From contig VXYL01000086.1 of assembly GCA_009846005.1 (NCBI GenBank), forward strand, positions 48,450 to 112,449: a stretch of DNA of 64,000 nt, in the 5' to 3' direction. The notes below the pieces were generated by a model. That model searched no databases. It was not told the DNA's origin and worked only from the letters and a program-made list of their open reading frames with translations. Source of the DNA: Gammaproteobacteria bacterium (GTDB lineage: Bacteria > Pseudomonadota > Gammaproteobacteria > Pseudomonadales > Azotimanducaceae). This document shows positions 25,852 to 35,986 of this stretch, piece after piece. Every line of letters starts with the position of its first letter. Within the stretch, counting starts at the first letter, position 1. Made by a program: the position numbers and the translations under genes.

Positions 25852-28575
25852 ATGGCCCGTTCCCTGGTGATCGTCGAATCGGCCACCAAGGCCCCCACCA
25901 TCAACCGCTATCTCGGACGCGAGTTCGTCGTCAAATCCAGCGCCGGCCATGTCCGCGACCTGCCGACCCGCCGGAGCACCGTCGACCCCAAGGAACGCGC
26001 GCAGCAGCGAGCCAAGGAGGCAGCCAAGACCCGCAAACTCACGCCGAAGCGGCGCGAGGAATACCGCCGACAGCGTGCCCGTTCGCAGCTAGTCAGGAAC
26101 ATGGGCGTCGATCCGGACAAGGGCTGGGCGGCGACCTACGAAGTGATTCCCGGCAAGGAGAAAGTGGTTCGCGAACTCCAAGCACTCGCCAACCGATCCG
26201 ACCTGGTGTACCTGGCAACGGACTTGGACCGTGAAGGCGAAGCCATCGCGTGGCACTTGACCGAGGTGCTGGGCGGATCACCGGACCGCTACCGTCGCGT
26301 GGTGTTCAACCAGATCACCAAGAATGCCGTCGAGGAGGCGTTCGCGAATCCAGGCAGGATCGACGAGAACCGCGTCAATGCCCAGCAGGCACGCCGCTTC
26401 CTAGATCGGGTGGTCGGCTTCGAACTGTCGCCGTTGCTGTGGTCGAAGGTGGCGCGGGGACTGTCCGCCGGACGCGTGCAGTCGGTCGCGGTGCGACTGG
26501 TTGTGGAGCGTGAACGCGAGATCCGGGCGTTCACGCCGGAGGAGTACTGGGAAGCGTTCGCTGATCTGCTCCGCAACGACCCACCCGGGAAGGACGAGTC
26601 GCCGGTCCGGTTCCAGGTCGTCAAGGAGAACGGCAAGGACTTCCGTCCTGGCAATGAAGCCGTCGCGGACGAGGCCGTTACGCGCTTGCGCGACCGTTTG
26701 TTCGTGGTTCGCGACCGGGTGGACAGGAATACGGCGACGCGGCCGCCGCCGCCGTTCATCACCTCGACCCTGCAGCAGGCGGCATCCGCGCGCTTAGGCT
26801 TCAGTGTCCGCCGGACCATGACCGTCGCCCAGCGGCTCTACGAGGCTGGCCACATCACCTATATGCGCACCGACTCCACGAACATCGCCCGGGAGGCGGT
26901 GGAGAGTGTGCGGGCGCACATCGGCAGGGAGTACGGGAAGCGCTATCTGCCGGCCTCGCCGAACGTCTACACCAGCAAGTCGACGGCCCAGGAGGCACAC
27001 GAGGCGATCAGACCGACGGACCTCGGCGGCATCCCACGATCTGCGCCGGTCGATGCCGACGGGCGGCGTCTCTACGACTTGATCTGGCGCCGATTCGTCG
27101 CCTGTCAAATGAGCCCGGCCGAGTACCTTGCGACCACCGTCACCGTGGATGCAGGCGAGTTCGAACTCGCCCGACGTGGACGCATCGTCCGCTTCGACGG
27201 TTTCACCCGGGTTCTGCCGCCGCTTTCGCGTGGCGACGACGAGGACGCGCTTCCCGACTACGCCACCGGCGAGGGGCTCTACCTGGCCGACACCGACGCG
27301 GTACAGCATTTCACCCGCCCGCCGCCCCGCTTCGGCGAGGCGAGCTTGGTCCGGGAACTCGAGCGGCGCGGGATCGGGCGACCGTCGACCTACGTGCCGA
27401 TCATCTCGACGATCCAGGAACGCGGCTACGTCACCCTGAAGAACCGCCGGTTTCACGCCGAACGCATCGGCGAACTGGTGACCGACCGCTTGATCGAGAG
27501 CTTTCCCGATCTGCTCGACTACTCGTTCACGGCCGGTATGGAGGCCAACCTCGACGAGGTGGCAGAGGGCAATCGCGCCTGGCGCGGGGTGCTCGATACG
27601 TTCTACGGCGAGTTCTCCGGAAGGCTCGAGAACGCCCGTGGGGAAGACGGCATGCGTGCCAACGCGCCCACCGCCACCGACATCCCGTGTACGAAGTGCG
27701 GGCGCACAATGCAGCTTCGAACCGCGGGGACCGGCGTCTTTCTCGGCTGCTCCGGCTACGCGCTACCACCCAAGGAACGCTGCACGAATACGCAGAACCT
27801 CGTTCCCGGGGACGAAGCCGTGGACATCGAGAAGGACGCGGAAGGGGAGTCCAAGCTGCTTCGGGCCAAGCGCAAGTGCGCGATCTGCGCTACGCCGATG
27901 GACAGCTATCTCATCGACGAACAGCGCAAGCTGCACATCTGCGGCAACAATCCCGACTGCGCGGGGTTCGAGGTGGAGAGCGGCGAGTTCCGCATCAAAG
28001 GCTACGACGGGCCGGTCATCGAGTGCGACAAGTGCGGTGCCGAGATGCAGTTGCGTTCGGGAAGGTTTGGCAAGTACTTCGGCTGCACGGCGGAGGACTG
28101 CACGAACACCCGCAAGTTGCTGCGCAACGGTCAGCCGGCACCACCCAAGGCCGACCCCGTGCCCATGCCGGAACTGCGCTGCGCGAACGTGGACGACCAC
28201 TATGTCCTGCGCGACGGGGCGGCTGGCATCTTCCTGGCGGCCAGCCAGTTTCCCAAACACCGGGAGACACGCCCGCCCTTGGTCGCCGAGTTGAGGGCCC
28301 ACAGCAACGAACTGGATCCAAAGTTCGCCTACCTGTTGACGGCTCCTGAACAGGATCCCGACGGCAACCCCATGGTTGTCAGGTTCTCTCGAAAGACTCG
28401 ATCGCAATTCGTTGTTTCCGAAAAGAACGGCAAATCCACCAAGTACGCCTTGTTCCATCGCGACGGCAACTGGGCGCCGGCTACCGCGTCGTCCACGACG
28501 CCGTCGAGGAAAAAGACGGTCCGGAAGAAGCGCGCGCCGTCGAAACGCGGCACATCCCGACCGCGACCCCGTTAA
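25852..28575 (+). CDS. topA: DNA topoisomerase I
   Basis: The product is 907 aa, a type IA topoisomerase that relaxes negative supercoils. The TOPRIM domain has [18 protein letters not shown] and [16 protein letters not shown]. The catalytic Tyr is in [11 protein letters not shown] (about residue 335). [14 protein letters not shown] marks the core. Three C-terminal zinc-ribbon motifs follow: CTKC, CAIC and CDKC, each with a downstream cysteine pair. After them come a TopA C-terminal repeat ([15 protein letters not shown]) and a basic tail rich in K, R and S. ATG 25852 has AAGGAG upstream; an upstream in-frame ATG at 25819 lacks one. It is driven by the promoter at 25740-25767. Confidence 0.97.
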   Translation: MARSLVIVESATKAPTINRYLGREFVVKSSAGHVRDLPTRRSTVDPKERAQQRAKEAAKTRKLTPKRREEYRRQRARSQLVRNMGVDPDKGWAATYEVIPGKEKVVRELQALANRSDLVYLATDLDREGEAIAWHLTEVLGGSPDRYRRVVFNQITKNAVEEAFANPGRIDENRVNAQQARRFLDRVVGFELSPLLWSKVARGLSAGRVQSVAVRLVVEREREIRAFTPEEYWEAFADLLRNDPPGKDESPVRFQVVKENGKDFRPGNEAVADEAVTRLRDRLFVVRDRVDRNTATRPPPPFITSTLQQAASARLGFSVRRTMTVAQRLYEAGHITYMRTDSTNIAREAVESVRAHIGREYGKRYLPASPNVYTSKSTAQEAHEAIRPTDLGGIPRSAPVDADGRRLYDLIWRRFVACQMSPAEYLATTVTVDAGEFELARRGRIVRFDGFTRVLPPLSRGDDEDALPDYATGEGLYLADTDAVQHFTRPPPRFGEASLVRELERRGIGRPSTYVPIISTIQERGYVTLKNRRFHAERIGELVTDRLIESFPDLLDYSFTAGMEANLDEVAEGNRAWRGVLDTFYGEFSGRLENARGEDGMRANAPTATDIPCTKCGRTMQLRTAGTGVFLGCSGYALPPKERCTNTQNLVPGDEAVDIEKDAEGESKLLRAKRKCAICATPMDSYLIDEQRKLHICGNNPDCAGFEVESGEFRIKGYDGPVIECDKCGAEMQLRSGRFGKYFGCTAEDCTNTRKLLRNGQPAPPKADPVPMPELRCANVDDHYVLRDGAAGIFLAASQFPKHRETRPPLVAELRAHSNELDPKFAYLLTAPEQDPDGNPMVVRFSRKTRSQFVVSEKNGKSTKYALFHRDGNWAPATASSTTPSRKKTVRKKRAPSKRGTSRPRPR

Positions 28576-28604
28576 CGATTCCCTGACGGGCTTGCGGACG
28601 GCGG

Positions 28605-29621
28605 GTGGACCCCTTAAGCCAGGGCGCGATCGGCGCCGTCGCGTCCACGTGCGTCGGTGGGGCGCAGAAGGTTCGCGCTTTCGCGCTTCTCGGCTGCATC
28701 GCGGGCATGGCGCCCGACCTCGATATCCTGATCGGGTCGTCGTCCGACCCGCTGCTGTTTCTCGAATACCATCGGCAGTTCACCCACGCCCTGGCATTCA
28801 TCCCAATCGGCGCGGCGTTCGTCGCCCTCGTGCTGCACTGGCCGGTGCGCAATGTGCTTCGGCCCATCGAGTCCTACGCGGCGTGCCTCGCGGGATACGC
28901 AACCCACGGTCTGCTCGATGCCTGCACGTCCTACGGCACGCAATTGCTGTGGCCGTTTTCGGACTACCGCGTAGCCTGGAACAACGTCTCCGTGGTCGAT
29001 CCGTTGTTCACCTTGCCTGTCGTCGCCTGCCTCGCCGCCGCCGTCGTGAAACGACGTCGGGCGTTTGCCTTGATCGGTCTGGCTTGGGCCGTGGCGTACC
29101 TGCTGCTCGGAGTGGTCCAGACGCACCGGGTCGAGGCGGCAGGTGGGGCCCTCGCAGTAGCCCGCGGACACGATCCCGATCATCTCACCGTCAAGACCGG
29201 TTTCGGCAACCTCTTGATCTGGAAGGTGGTCTACGAGTCGGACGGGCGGTACTACGTGGACGCAGTGCGGGCTGGCGTCGAGATGACGGCGTGTCCGGGC
29301 GCCAGTGTTCCAGCCTTGGTGCTTGGCCGGGACCTGCCGTGGCTCGACGCCGACAGCATGCAGGCGCGCGACATCGAGCGATTCAGATGGTTTTCCGACG
29401 ACTATCTGGCCCTGGATCCAGCCCGGCCCGATCGGATCATCGACATGCGCTATTCGGTCGTCCCGAACCAGATCGATCCGCTGTGGGGCGTTGAGGTTGA
29501 TTCGGACGCGGGACCGGACGAGCACGTGGCCTTTTTCGCTGACCGTAGGACTGGCGCCGACCAGGGTGATGCGTACTGGCGCTTGCTGACAGGGACCGAC
29601 TGCCCCGGTACGATTCCTTAG
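28605..29621 (+). CDS. YdjM/DUF457-type membrane metal-dependent hydrolase-like protein
   Basis: The product is 338 aa. The N-terminal half has four to five membrane segments and the family motifs MDPLSQGAIGA, MAPDLDILIG, FTHALAFIP and THGLLDACTSYGTQLLWPFS, containing the conserved Asp and His residues. The C-terminal ~150 residues are soluble and probably periplasmic. The family includes LexA-regulated YdjM and proteins annotated as metal-dependent hydrolases; no substrate is established. The start is GTG 28605, 29 bp after topA. Confidence 0.82.
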   Translation: MDPLSQGAIGAVASTCVGGAQKVRAFALLGCIAGMAPDLDILIGSSSDPLLFLEYHRQFTHALAFIPIGAAFVALVLHWPVRNVLRPIESYAACLAGYATHGLLDACTSYGTQLLWPFSDYRVAWNNVSVVDPLFTLPVVACLAAAVVKRRRAFALIGLAWAVAYLLLGVVQTHRVEAAGGALAVARGHDPDHLTVKTGFGNLLIWKVVYESDGRYYVDAVRAGVEMTACPGASVPALVLGRDLPWLDADSMQARDIERFRWFSDDYLALDPARPDRIIDMRYSVVPNQIDPLWGVEVDSDAGPDEHVAFFADRRTGADQGDAYWRLLTGTDCPGTIP

Positions 29622-29653
29622 GGATAGCCTGTGCCCAAGGAGGAACCTCTCGC

Positions 29654-30487
29654 GTGAAAATCGGGATTTCACTACCGATACGCGAACTGCGCGACGATCT
29701 CGGTGCTGTCAAGGCGTTCGCCCAGATGGCAGACGACTCGGGCTATACGCACCTGCGCGTTCCCGACCAGGTGTTTCGGCCCAGAAGCGGTCACCTGCAC
29801 GAGCCGCTGATGGTTCTGGCCTACGTCGCGGCCGTGACCGAACGCATCGAGTTGGTGCCGTCGGTCGTGGTGACCCCGGCTCGACAGACAGTGCTGCTCG
29901 CCAAGCAGCTGGCGAGTCTCGACGTCATGTCGGGCGGTCGCGTGAGGCTCGGCGTCGGTGTCGGCGGCAGCGCTGCCGAGTTCGACGCACTTGGCGCGGA
30001 TTTCCACACCCGGGGTGCACGGTGCGAAGAGCAGATCGACTTGATGCGACGGCTGTGGACCGAGACGGATGTGGTTTTCGAGGGTCGATGGGACCGTGTG
30101 ACGGGCGGCGGCATCGACCCGTTGCCCGCGCAGCCGATCCCGATCTGGATCGGCGCCAGCGGCGTGCCCGCCGCGCGTATCCGCCGCCGGATCGGTCGAC
30201 AGGCGGATGGCTGGTTCGTGCTCTGCGCGCCGGAGCAATTCGAACCGATCAAGGCGGATATAGATGACGCGGCTGCGGCGGCGGGCCGCGAACCCGCCGC
30301 CATCGGTGCGGAAGCCGGCGTCGCGGTCGTGGGCGCCCGGCAGGCCGAGTGGCGCGATCGCGTCGTCGGCTGGCATGCGATGGGACTCAGCCATTTATGC
30401 CTGCGTACCCTTGGCGGCGGGTTGGACGCAGATGCACACATGGCGATCGCCCGCCAGGCGCTGGAGGACATGCCGCCGTTGAGTTGA
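29654..30487 (+). CDS. LLM-class flavin/F420-dependent oxidoreductase
   Basis: The product is 277 aa with a luciferase-like TIM barrel. Landmarks are MKIGISLPIRELRDD, LVPSVVVTPARQTVLLAKQL, the SGGRVRLGVGVGG loop and PIPIWIGASGV. Members use FMN or coenzyme F420. The TIGR03619-like short form fits best, but the cofactor cannot be decided here. The GTG start has AAGGAGG upstream. It is followed after 9 bp by the TPR lipoprotein gene. The substrate is unknown. Confidence 0.85.
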   Translation: MKIGISLPIRELRDDLGAVKAFAQMADDSGYTHLRVPDQVFRPRSGHLHEPLMVLAYVAAVTERIELVPSVVVTPARQTVLLAKQLASLDVMSGGRVRLGVGVGGSAAEFDALGADFHTRGARCEEQIDLMRRLWTETDVVFEGRWDRVTGGGIDPLPAQPIPIWIGASGVPAARIRRRIGRQADGWFVLCAPEQFEPIKADIDDAAAAAGREPAAIGAEAGVAVVGARQAEWRDRVVGWHAMGLSHLCLRTLGGGLDADAHMAIARQALEDMPPLS

Positions 30488-30496
30488 GGTAGCGCG

Positions 30497-31684
30497 ATGT
30501 CGCGGTTTGGTCACGTCGGTTTGGTGATCGGGACGCTGGTCCTAGTGCTTCCTGCGTGCCAGTCGACGGTGGCGTTGGACGAGACCCTCATCCCAGCGAC
30601 CGAGGTGCTGTCCGGCAAGGCGATCTTCGGCGAGGAGGTATCCCGCGCCGAGCGCCCCGACATCGACATTCTTGCCACCGACGATGCCATGCGCGAATTC
30701 GTGGCCGACGTTCGCGAAGGCTCCGAGCGAGGTCCTTTGCGGTTCCGTCGTCTGCTGGACAAGCTCCGCGGCAGCGGCTACGTCCTCAAGGGCTACGAAC
30801 CCTATGCGAACCTGTCTGCGCGGGACGCTTTCGCGGAGAAGCGTGGCAACTGCCTTTCCTACACGAGCCTGTTCATTGCGCTCGCGCGGGAAGCGGGTTT
30901 CGACGCGAGCTACCAGTTGGTAGAGGCGCCGCCCGACTACGACAGCGTCAATGGCATGGTCGTGCTGAACAAGCACGTCAACGCAAGGGTGGACCATATA
31001 CCCGGGCGGGGCGCGGTAACCGTTGAGTTCAGCGAGGAGTTTGCCAGCGGCATTCACGACCGCCGCACGGTGGACGACACCTTCGCGCTGGCATTGCACT
31101 ACAACAATCTGGCGTTCTCGGACGATATGGCTGGCGACGAACGTGGTGCATTCGTCTATCTGAAGAAGGCGATCGAGCTAACGTCCGGCAATCCAGACCT
31201 GTGGACCAATCTCGGCGTGTTCCATGCGCGGCGGGGACACTACGACCATGCGATTGCCAGCTACCGTCGGGCGCTGGATATTGACGCCTACCACAGTCCG
31301 GCCGTCCGAGGGCTGGCAAACGCCCTCAGGGCGCTCGGGCGGGATCACGACGCGCGCGTCTACCAGCGGCGCATGGCGCACTCGCGGACGCGCGATGCGT
31401 ACACCTACTACACCCTGGCGCAACGCGCCTACCAGGCTGAACGCCCGGCGGAATCCTTGGAGCTCGTCTCCCAGGCCATTCGGCTGTATCGCAAGGACCA
31501 CCGGTTCCACACGTTGCAGGGCGAAGTCCACGACCTGCTGGGCAACGCGGTGGCGGCCAGTGAGAGCTACAAGCGCGCCCGCAGCCTTGCCCGCCACGAA
31601 AACCGCCGCTCCCGGCAGCGGTCGTTGGAGGAGCACTATCCGCGCGCGACGGTGTTTACGCTTCGCGAAACGTCGGTCTACTAG
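30497..31684 (+). CDS. Lipoprotein with transglutaminase-like and TPR domains
   Basis: The product is 395 aa. Lipobox VLPAC is at about residues 17-21. A transglutaminase-like core follows at about 80-190. Its candidate Cys is in KRGNCLSYTSLFIALAREAG, and it continues with the NKHVNARVDH histidine region. From about residue 200 there are four or so TPR units, for example NPDLWTNLGVFHARRGHYDH and IASYRRALDIDAYHSPAVRG. It should face the periplasm, anchored in a membrane. The start has GAGGT upstream. The combination suggests envelope protein processing or assembly, but no partner is evident. Confidence 0.78.
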   Translation: MSRFGHVGLVIGTLVLVLPACQSTVALDETLIPATEVLSGKAIFGEEVSRAERPDIDILATDDAMREFVADVREGSERGPLRFRRLLDKLRGSGYVLKGYEPYANLSARDAFAEKRGNCLSYTSLFIALAREAGFDASYQLVEAPPDYDSVNGMVVLNKHVNARVDHIPGRGAVTVEFSEEFASGIHDRRTVDDTFALALHYNNLAFSDDMAGDERGAFVYLKKAIELTSGNPDLWTNLGVFHARRGHYDHAIASYRRALDIDAYHSPAVRGLANALRALGRDHDARVYQRRMAHSRTRDAYTYYTLAQRAYQAERPAESLELVSQAIRLYRKDHRFHTLQGEVHDLLGNAVAASESYKRARSLARHENRRSRQRSLEEHYPRATVFTLRETSVY

Positions 31685-31757
31685 GGCGCGTTAGACCGGA
31701 ACGGGAAGGTGATGCTGAGGCGAGCGTCTTGACCTGCGGGGGGGCGCTACCTAGCCT

Positions 31758-34733
31758 ATGCGGATCGCATTATGCGTTGGGGAGGGTTGTCTGCGCCGAG
31801 TCCTGGGCCAAGCTCTCGCGGTGACCGCTTTCGGCATCGGTGTGTCCGTTTGGGCGACCGATGCAGAGCCCGACCGTGCAACGCTCGAATACGAGCATCA
31901 GCGCGCTGTCGGTCACGCCGCGATGCCCAGCACGATGTATGCGTCCAATCCTACCGAGACGCCGGCACCTCACGCCGCGATGTCGAGCCGCGGCAACCTT
32001 TGGGAGCGGCTTGCGGGTGATCCCTCTCGGTGGCGCTTTGGCGCGGACGATGAGACGGCTACAGATGTATTTCGCGACCAGATTTCGCGGGTGGTCCAAG
32101 AGAAGTGCGTAACCTGCCATGCGGTAGGCGGTGCGTCAGGCCACACCCGACTCGTTTTCCACCCATCGTCGGAGGCCGACCACGACGCACTGAACTTCGA
32201 CGTATTCAAGGATTTCCTGGAGCTGGTGACCGACGGGGCGAACCTGATTCTGGAGAAGATCAGCGGTGGCTCGGGACACGGCGGTGGTGTCCAGGTCGCT
32301 GCGGATAGCGCGGATTACGCCCACTTCGAACGCTTCCTGGCGCTCTTGCGGGATGCACAGACACGGGGCCTGACGCCCGAGACGCTGTTCGACACCGTGA
32401 GGGTGGCCGGGCCGCGAAAGACGCTACGTCGCGCGACGCTCATCTTCGCGGGTCGCGTGCCGACGTCGGCCGAGTACGAATCCATCGCCGAGATCGGGCT
32501 GCGAGGCGTGATCCGCAACGTCATGAAGGGAGACGCCTTCCACGACTTCCTGATCCGCGGCAGCAACGACCGCCTGCTCACCGACGGGGTCATGGATGAA
32601 ATCCTTCCCTCCTACGGTACTTTCGTCGAATTCACCAATGGACGCACACGCCGTTGCGAGATCGGCAGCGCGGGGTCGTCCGGCGACTTCGGGATTGGCT
32701 GGGCGAATCGGGCCGAGCAAGGCGCACGGCGATCCCCCCTGGAACTCATCGCCCACGTGGTCGAGAACGACCTCCCCTATACCGAGGTGTTGACGGCGGA
32801 CTACATCATGGCCAATCCCTTCGCCGCCGAGGCGTACGGTGCCAACGCCGAGTTCGACGACGAATCGGACGATCACGAGTTCAAGCCGTCGAGGTTTGCC
32901 GCCTACTACCTCGAGGACGGCTCGAGGTCGTACTACAACGTCCCTCGTTGTGGTTCCTACGTTACCTACGCGGGCGATCTTCGGCTCGACTATCCCCATG
33001 CCGGCATCCTGAACACGACGACGTTTCTGAAGCGCTTTCCGACGACTCCCACCAACCGCAACAGGGCCCGGGCACGGTGGACGTACTACCATTTCCTAGG
33101 CGTCGACGTGGAGCAACTCGCGGCACGCACGACCGACCCGGACGCGTTGGCGGACACGGACAACCCGACGATGAAGAACCCGGCGTGCACGGGCTGCCAC
33201 GACGTTCTCGACCCGATGGCGGGTGCCTTCCAGAACTACGACGAAGACGGCCACTACCGTTCCAACTTCGGCGGTCGGGATTCGCTCGACCACTACTACA
33301 AGAACGACCCGCCGGGAGCCGACGAGGCCGTTGTCGAGGCGGACTCTTGGGAACTGCGGGAGACCGTCACGATCCGCACGCATCTGGATGACGGCGAAAT
33401 CGCTGTCGGGCTAGCAGGAGTCCAGAACCCGTACCGGAGAAGCATGGGCATCGGCGGCCTGACCGTCCGCGACGACGCCGGTCGGATCGTGGCGCGCCCG
33501 CGGCTACCGTATGACGGCAGCGATCGGGGCTGCGTCCGCCTGTCGGGCGACCACTACTCCATGCAGGCCTACTGCGGGGTTTCGGTGGGCGTCGACATTG
33601 TCCAGGAGGGGTTTCACAGGATCAGCGTAGACACATGGCGGCGGTACTCTGATTTTCCGGCAGCCATCAAGATTTGGGGAGGTCGGGAGTTCTACCGTTA
33701 TGGCGATACTTGGTATCGCGACATGCGGGAACCGGGCTTCGAGGATGCGTTGGCGCCGAGCGCAGACAACAGCGTTCAATGGCTGTCGCAACGCATAGTC
33801 GCCGATCCGCGGTTTGCCGAGGCGACCGTGAAGTTCTGGTGGCCGGCGATCATGGGGACGGAGGTGGCAGCGCCGCCGGCGGAGACCGGCGAGGCCGACT
33901 ACGAGGGGAGGCTGCTCGCCGCGCAGGCGCAACACGCAGAGGTCGCCAGGCTTGGCGAATTGTTCCGCGAGGGGATCGGCGACGGAGCCCGTTACAACCT
34001 CAAGGATCTGCTGGTGGAAATCGTCATGTCCTCCTGGTTCCGGGCGGACTCCTTATTCGACGACGACCCGGTCCGCGCCGTTGCGCTGCGCAATGCAGGC
34101 GCGAGAAGGCTTCTGACACCGGAGGAACTGGCGGCGAAGACGCTCTCGCTGACCGGTGTTCAGTGGGGCAGACAGGCCCCCACCTATCGGCGCAGGCACA
34201 ACCATGCGCTCACGACGGACTATGCCGTCCTCTACGGCGGCATCGGGGTCGACGGTGCGACCGAGCGTGCGAGGGACCTAACGCCGGTAATGGCCAGCGT
34301 GTCGAAGCTGCACGCCGTCAGAATGAGCTGCCCCATCGTGCTGAGGGATTTCTATCTCTTGCCTGATGACCAGCGGCGACTGTTCGCAGGTATCGACCAC
34401 AACGATGTGCCCATCAATTCGGCGGGCGAAAGGGCGATCAAGGAGAAGCTCGTCGAGCTCTTCGACAAGCTCCTCGGCGTCGATGCCACGTCCGAGTCAC
34501 CCGAGATCGTTTCGGCCTACGAGTTCTTCGTGGCCGCCTGGAAACGCCGCTCGGGTTCGAGCCGCTTCTTGGGGGAAAGCCTGTGCGAGTGGAACACGGA
34601 TAGCTACTACCTCGAGGATCTGCCCCAAGGCACCCTCAGCGAGGCGGACCTCAGCGACCCCAGGCACGTCGCGAGAACCTGGGTGGTCATGCTCGCCGCG
34701 TTGCTGATGGACTACCGGTACATCCACCTCTGA
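31758..34733 (+). CDS. Large multi-domain protein with two CxxCH haem-binding sites
   Basis: The product is 991 aa with an N-terminal signal-like segment (LGQALAVTAFGIGVSVWA). It has a first c-type haem motif CVTCH at about 117-121 inside a ~100-residue domain shared with the LRR protein two genes downstream. A DUF1592/DUF1588-like region lies around 320-490, with the second motif CTGCHDVLDPMAGAFQNYD at about 477. A later region with SWFRADSLFDDD and RRLLTPEELAAKT resembles the C-terminal parts of planctomycete-type cytochrome proteins. It is probably periplasmic. The DUF1501 gene follows with a TGATG junction, an arrangement common for this family. The 73 bp before the gene show no convincing promoter. 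Confidence 0.78.
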   Translation: MRIALCVGEGCLRRVLGQALAVTAFGIGVSVWATDAEPDRATLEYEHQRAVGHAAMPSTMYASNPTETPAPHAAMSSRGNLWERLAGDPSRWRFGADDETATDVFRDQISRVVQEKCVTCHAVGGASGHTRLVFHPSSEADHDALNFDVFKDFLELVTDGANLILEKISGGSGHGGGVQVAADSADYAHFERFLALLRDAQTRGLTPETLFDTVRVAGPRKTLRRATLIFAGRVPTSAEYESIAEIGLRGVIRNVMKGDAFHDFLIRGSNDRLLTDGVMDEILPSYGTFVEFTNGRTRRCEIGSAGSSGDFGIGWANRAEQGARRSPLELIAHVVENDLPYTEVLTADYIMANPFAAEAYGANAEFDDESDDHEFKPSRFAAYYLEDGSRSYYNVPRCGSYVTYAGDLRLDYPHAGILNTTTFLKRFPTTPTNRNRARARWTYYHFLGVDVEQLAARTTDPDALADTDNPTMKNPACTGCHDVLDPMAGAFQNYDEDGHYRSNFGGRDSLDHYYKNDPPGADEAVVEADSWELRETVTIRTHLDDGEIAVGLAGVQNPYRRSMGIGGLTVRDDAGRIVARPRLPYDGSDRGCVRLSGDHYSMQAYCGVSVGVDIVQEGFHRISVDTWRRYSDFPAAIKIWGGREFYRYGDTWYRDMREPGFEDALAPSADNSVQWLSQRIVADPRFAEATVKFWWPAIMGTEVAAPPAETGEADYEGRLLAAQAQHAEVARLGELFREGIGDGARYNLKDLLVEIVMSSWFRADSLFDDDPVRAVALRNAGARRLLTPEELAAKTLSLTGVQWGRQAPTYRRRHNHALTTDYAVLYGGIGVDGATERARDLTPVMASVSKLHAVRMSCPIVLRDFYLLPDDQRRLFAGIDHNDVPINSAGERAIKEKLVELFDKLLGVDATSESPEIVSAYEFFVAAWKRRSGSSRFLGESLCEWNTDSYYLEDLPQGTLSEADLSDPRHVARTWVVMLAALLMDYRYIHL

Positions 34734-35986
34734 TGAACCGACGCGCCGTCATCAAGGGGCTTCTGGCCGGTGTTGCGGCTGGCGGATTCCGCGTGCCACT
34801 CGTTCATGCCGCCGACTACACCGGCAAGTTCTTCGCCTTTGTCCAAGCCGGTGGTGGTTGGGATCCCACGAGCTTCTGCGATCCCAAGGTCAATGTGTCC
34901 GGGGAACCGATCATCAACCACTGGGCGGAGGAGGACGATATCCGCCAAGCCGGTAACATCCCCTACGCGCCCTTCGCCTCGAACGAGGCGTTCTTCGAGA
35001 AGTACCACGACCGGATGCTCGTCATCAACGGCGTCGATGCGCAAACGAACTCCCACACGGTAGGCACGGTCCACAACTGGAGCGGACGCAGTTCCGAGGG
35101 CTATCCCACCACCACGGCGCTCTTGGCGGCGCACCACGGACCCGATGCTTCCGTGGCCTACCTGACCTTCGGGGGATTCTCCTATCCGGCGGGTGTCATC
35201 CGCACGACTCGCCTAGACAATACGGATCTCCTTCAGGCACTGGCAGCACCTGCCACGGCTCCGTTGGGCCGGTATTTCAGCGATGCCGACTGGACGGCGC
35301 TCGAAACCTACGCGGCCGAGACGGCGAAGGGTCTCGGCGAATTCCGTGAACTGATTCCGTCGGAGTCGCGCACGCTTGCCGACTACCGATCGGCCTTCGC
35401 GGCCGAGGGCTTGAAGGCTTTCGCCGATGCGATCGACAACACCCGTACGCAATCCGGCCTGCGACGACAGGCCCAGCTCGCCGTGCTGGGATTCCGAACC
35501 GGTGCCGCAGTCAGCGCGGATCTGATCCTGGGTGGCTTCGACACGCATGCCAACCACGATGCCGCGCACACGGGCCAGCTTGCGCAGTTGACGGAGGGCG
35601 TCGACTACCTGTGGGACTTCGCGGAAGCCGAGGGGATTGCCGACCGACTGGTGGTCGTGATGGGTTCCGACTTCGGGCGTACCAACTACTACAACTCGGG
35701 CGACGGCAAGGACCATTGGCCCATCGGCAGCTTTGTCGTCATGGAGAAGAACCAGCCCTGGACGGACCGGGCCGTCGGCGAGACCGACGAGTTGCACTTC
35801 GCGCAACGGATCAACCCAACGACCCTCGAGCAAGACTCTGCGGACGGGACGGTGATCCATCCGAAGCATGTCCACAAGGCGTTGCGCCGGCATCTGGGCG
35901 TCGAGGCGTCCGCGGGTGCCGAGCGCTTCCCGTTCGACGGCACGGAGGACTTCGTGTTCTTCGACGACCCGGGTGCGGACTCGTGA
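34733..35986 (+). CDS. DUF1501 family exported protein
   Basis: The product is 417 aa. It starts MNRRAVIKGLLAGVAAGGF, a twin-arginine-like signal, with cleavage near VHA-AD. The body has the DUF1501/sulfatase-like pattern: FFAFVQAGGGWDPTSFCDP, LGGFDTHANHDAAHTGQLAQ, VVVMGSDFGRTNYYNSGDG and the conserved DHWP. DUF1501 proteins lie next to DUF1592/DUF1549 cytochrome genes in many environmental bacteria. Their biochemical role is not established. It is translationally coupled on both sides (TGATG and GTGA). Confidence 0.88.
   Translation: MNRRAVIKGLLAGVAAGGFRVPLVHAADYTGKFFAFVQAGGGWDPTSFCDPKVNVSGEPIINHWAEEDDIRQAGNIPYAPFASNEAFFEKYHDRMLVINGVDAQTNSHTVGTVHNWSGRSSEGYPTTTALLAAHHGPDASVAYLTFGGFSYPAGVIRTTRLDNTDLLQALAAPATAPLGRYFSDADWTALETYAAETAKGLGEFRELIPSESRTLADYRSAFAAEGLKAFADAIDNTRTQSGLRRQAQLAVLGFRTGAAVSADLILGGFDTHANHDAAHTGQLAQLTEGVDYLWDFAEAEGIADRLVVVMGSDFGRTNYYNSGDGKDHWPIGSFVVMEKNQPWTDRAVGETDELHFAQRINPTTLEQDSADGTVIHPKHVHKALRRHLGVEASAGAERFPFDGTEDFVFFDDPGADS

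Noticed and set aside
31728..31757. Promoter TTGACC-N18-TAGCCT before the 31758 gene
   Set aside because: The -10 hexamer would abut the ATG, so transcription would begin after the start codon. Either chance or a wrong start; not called.
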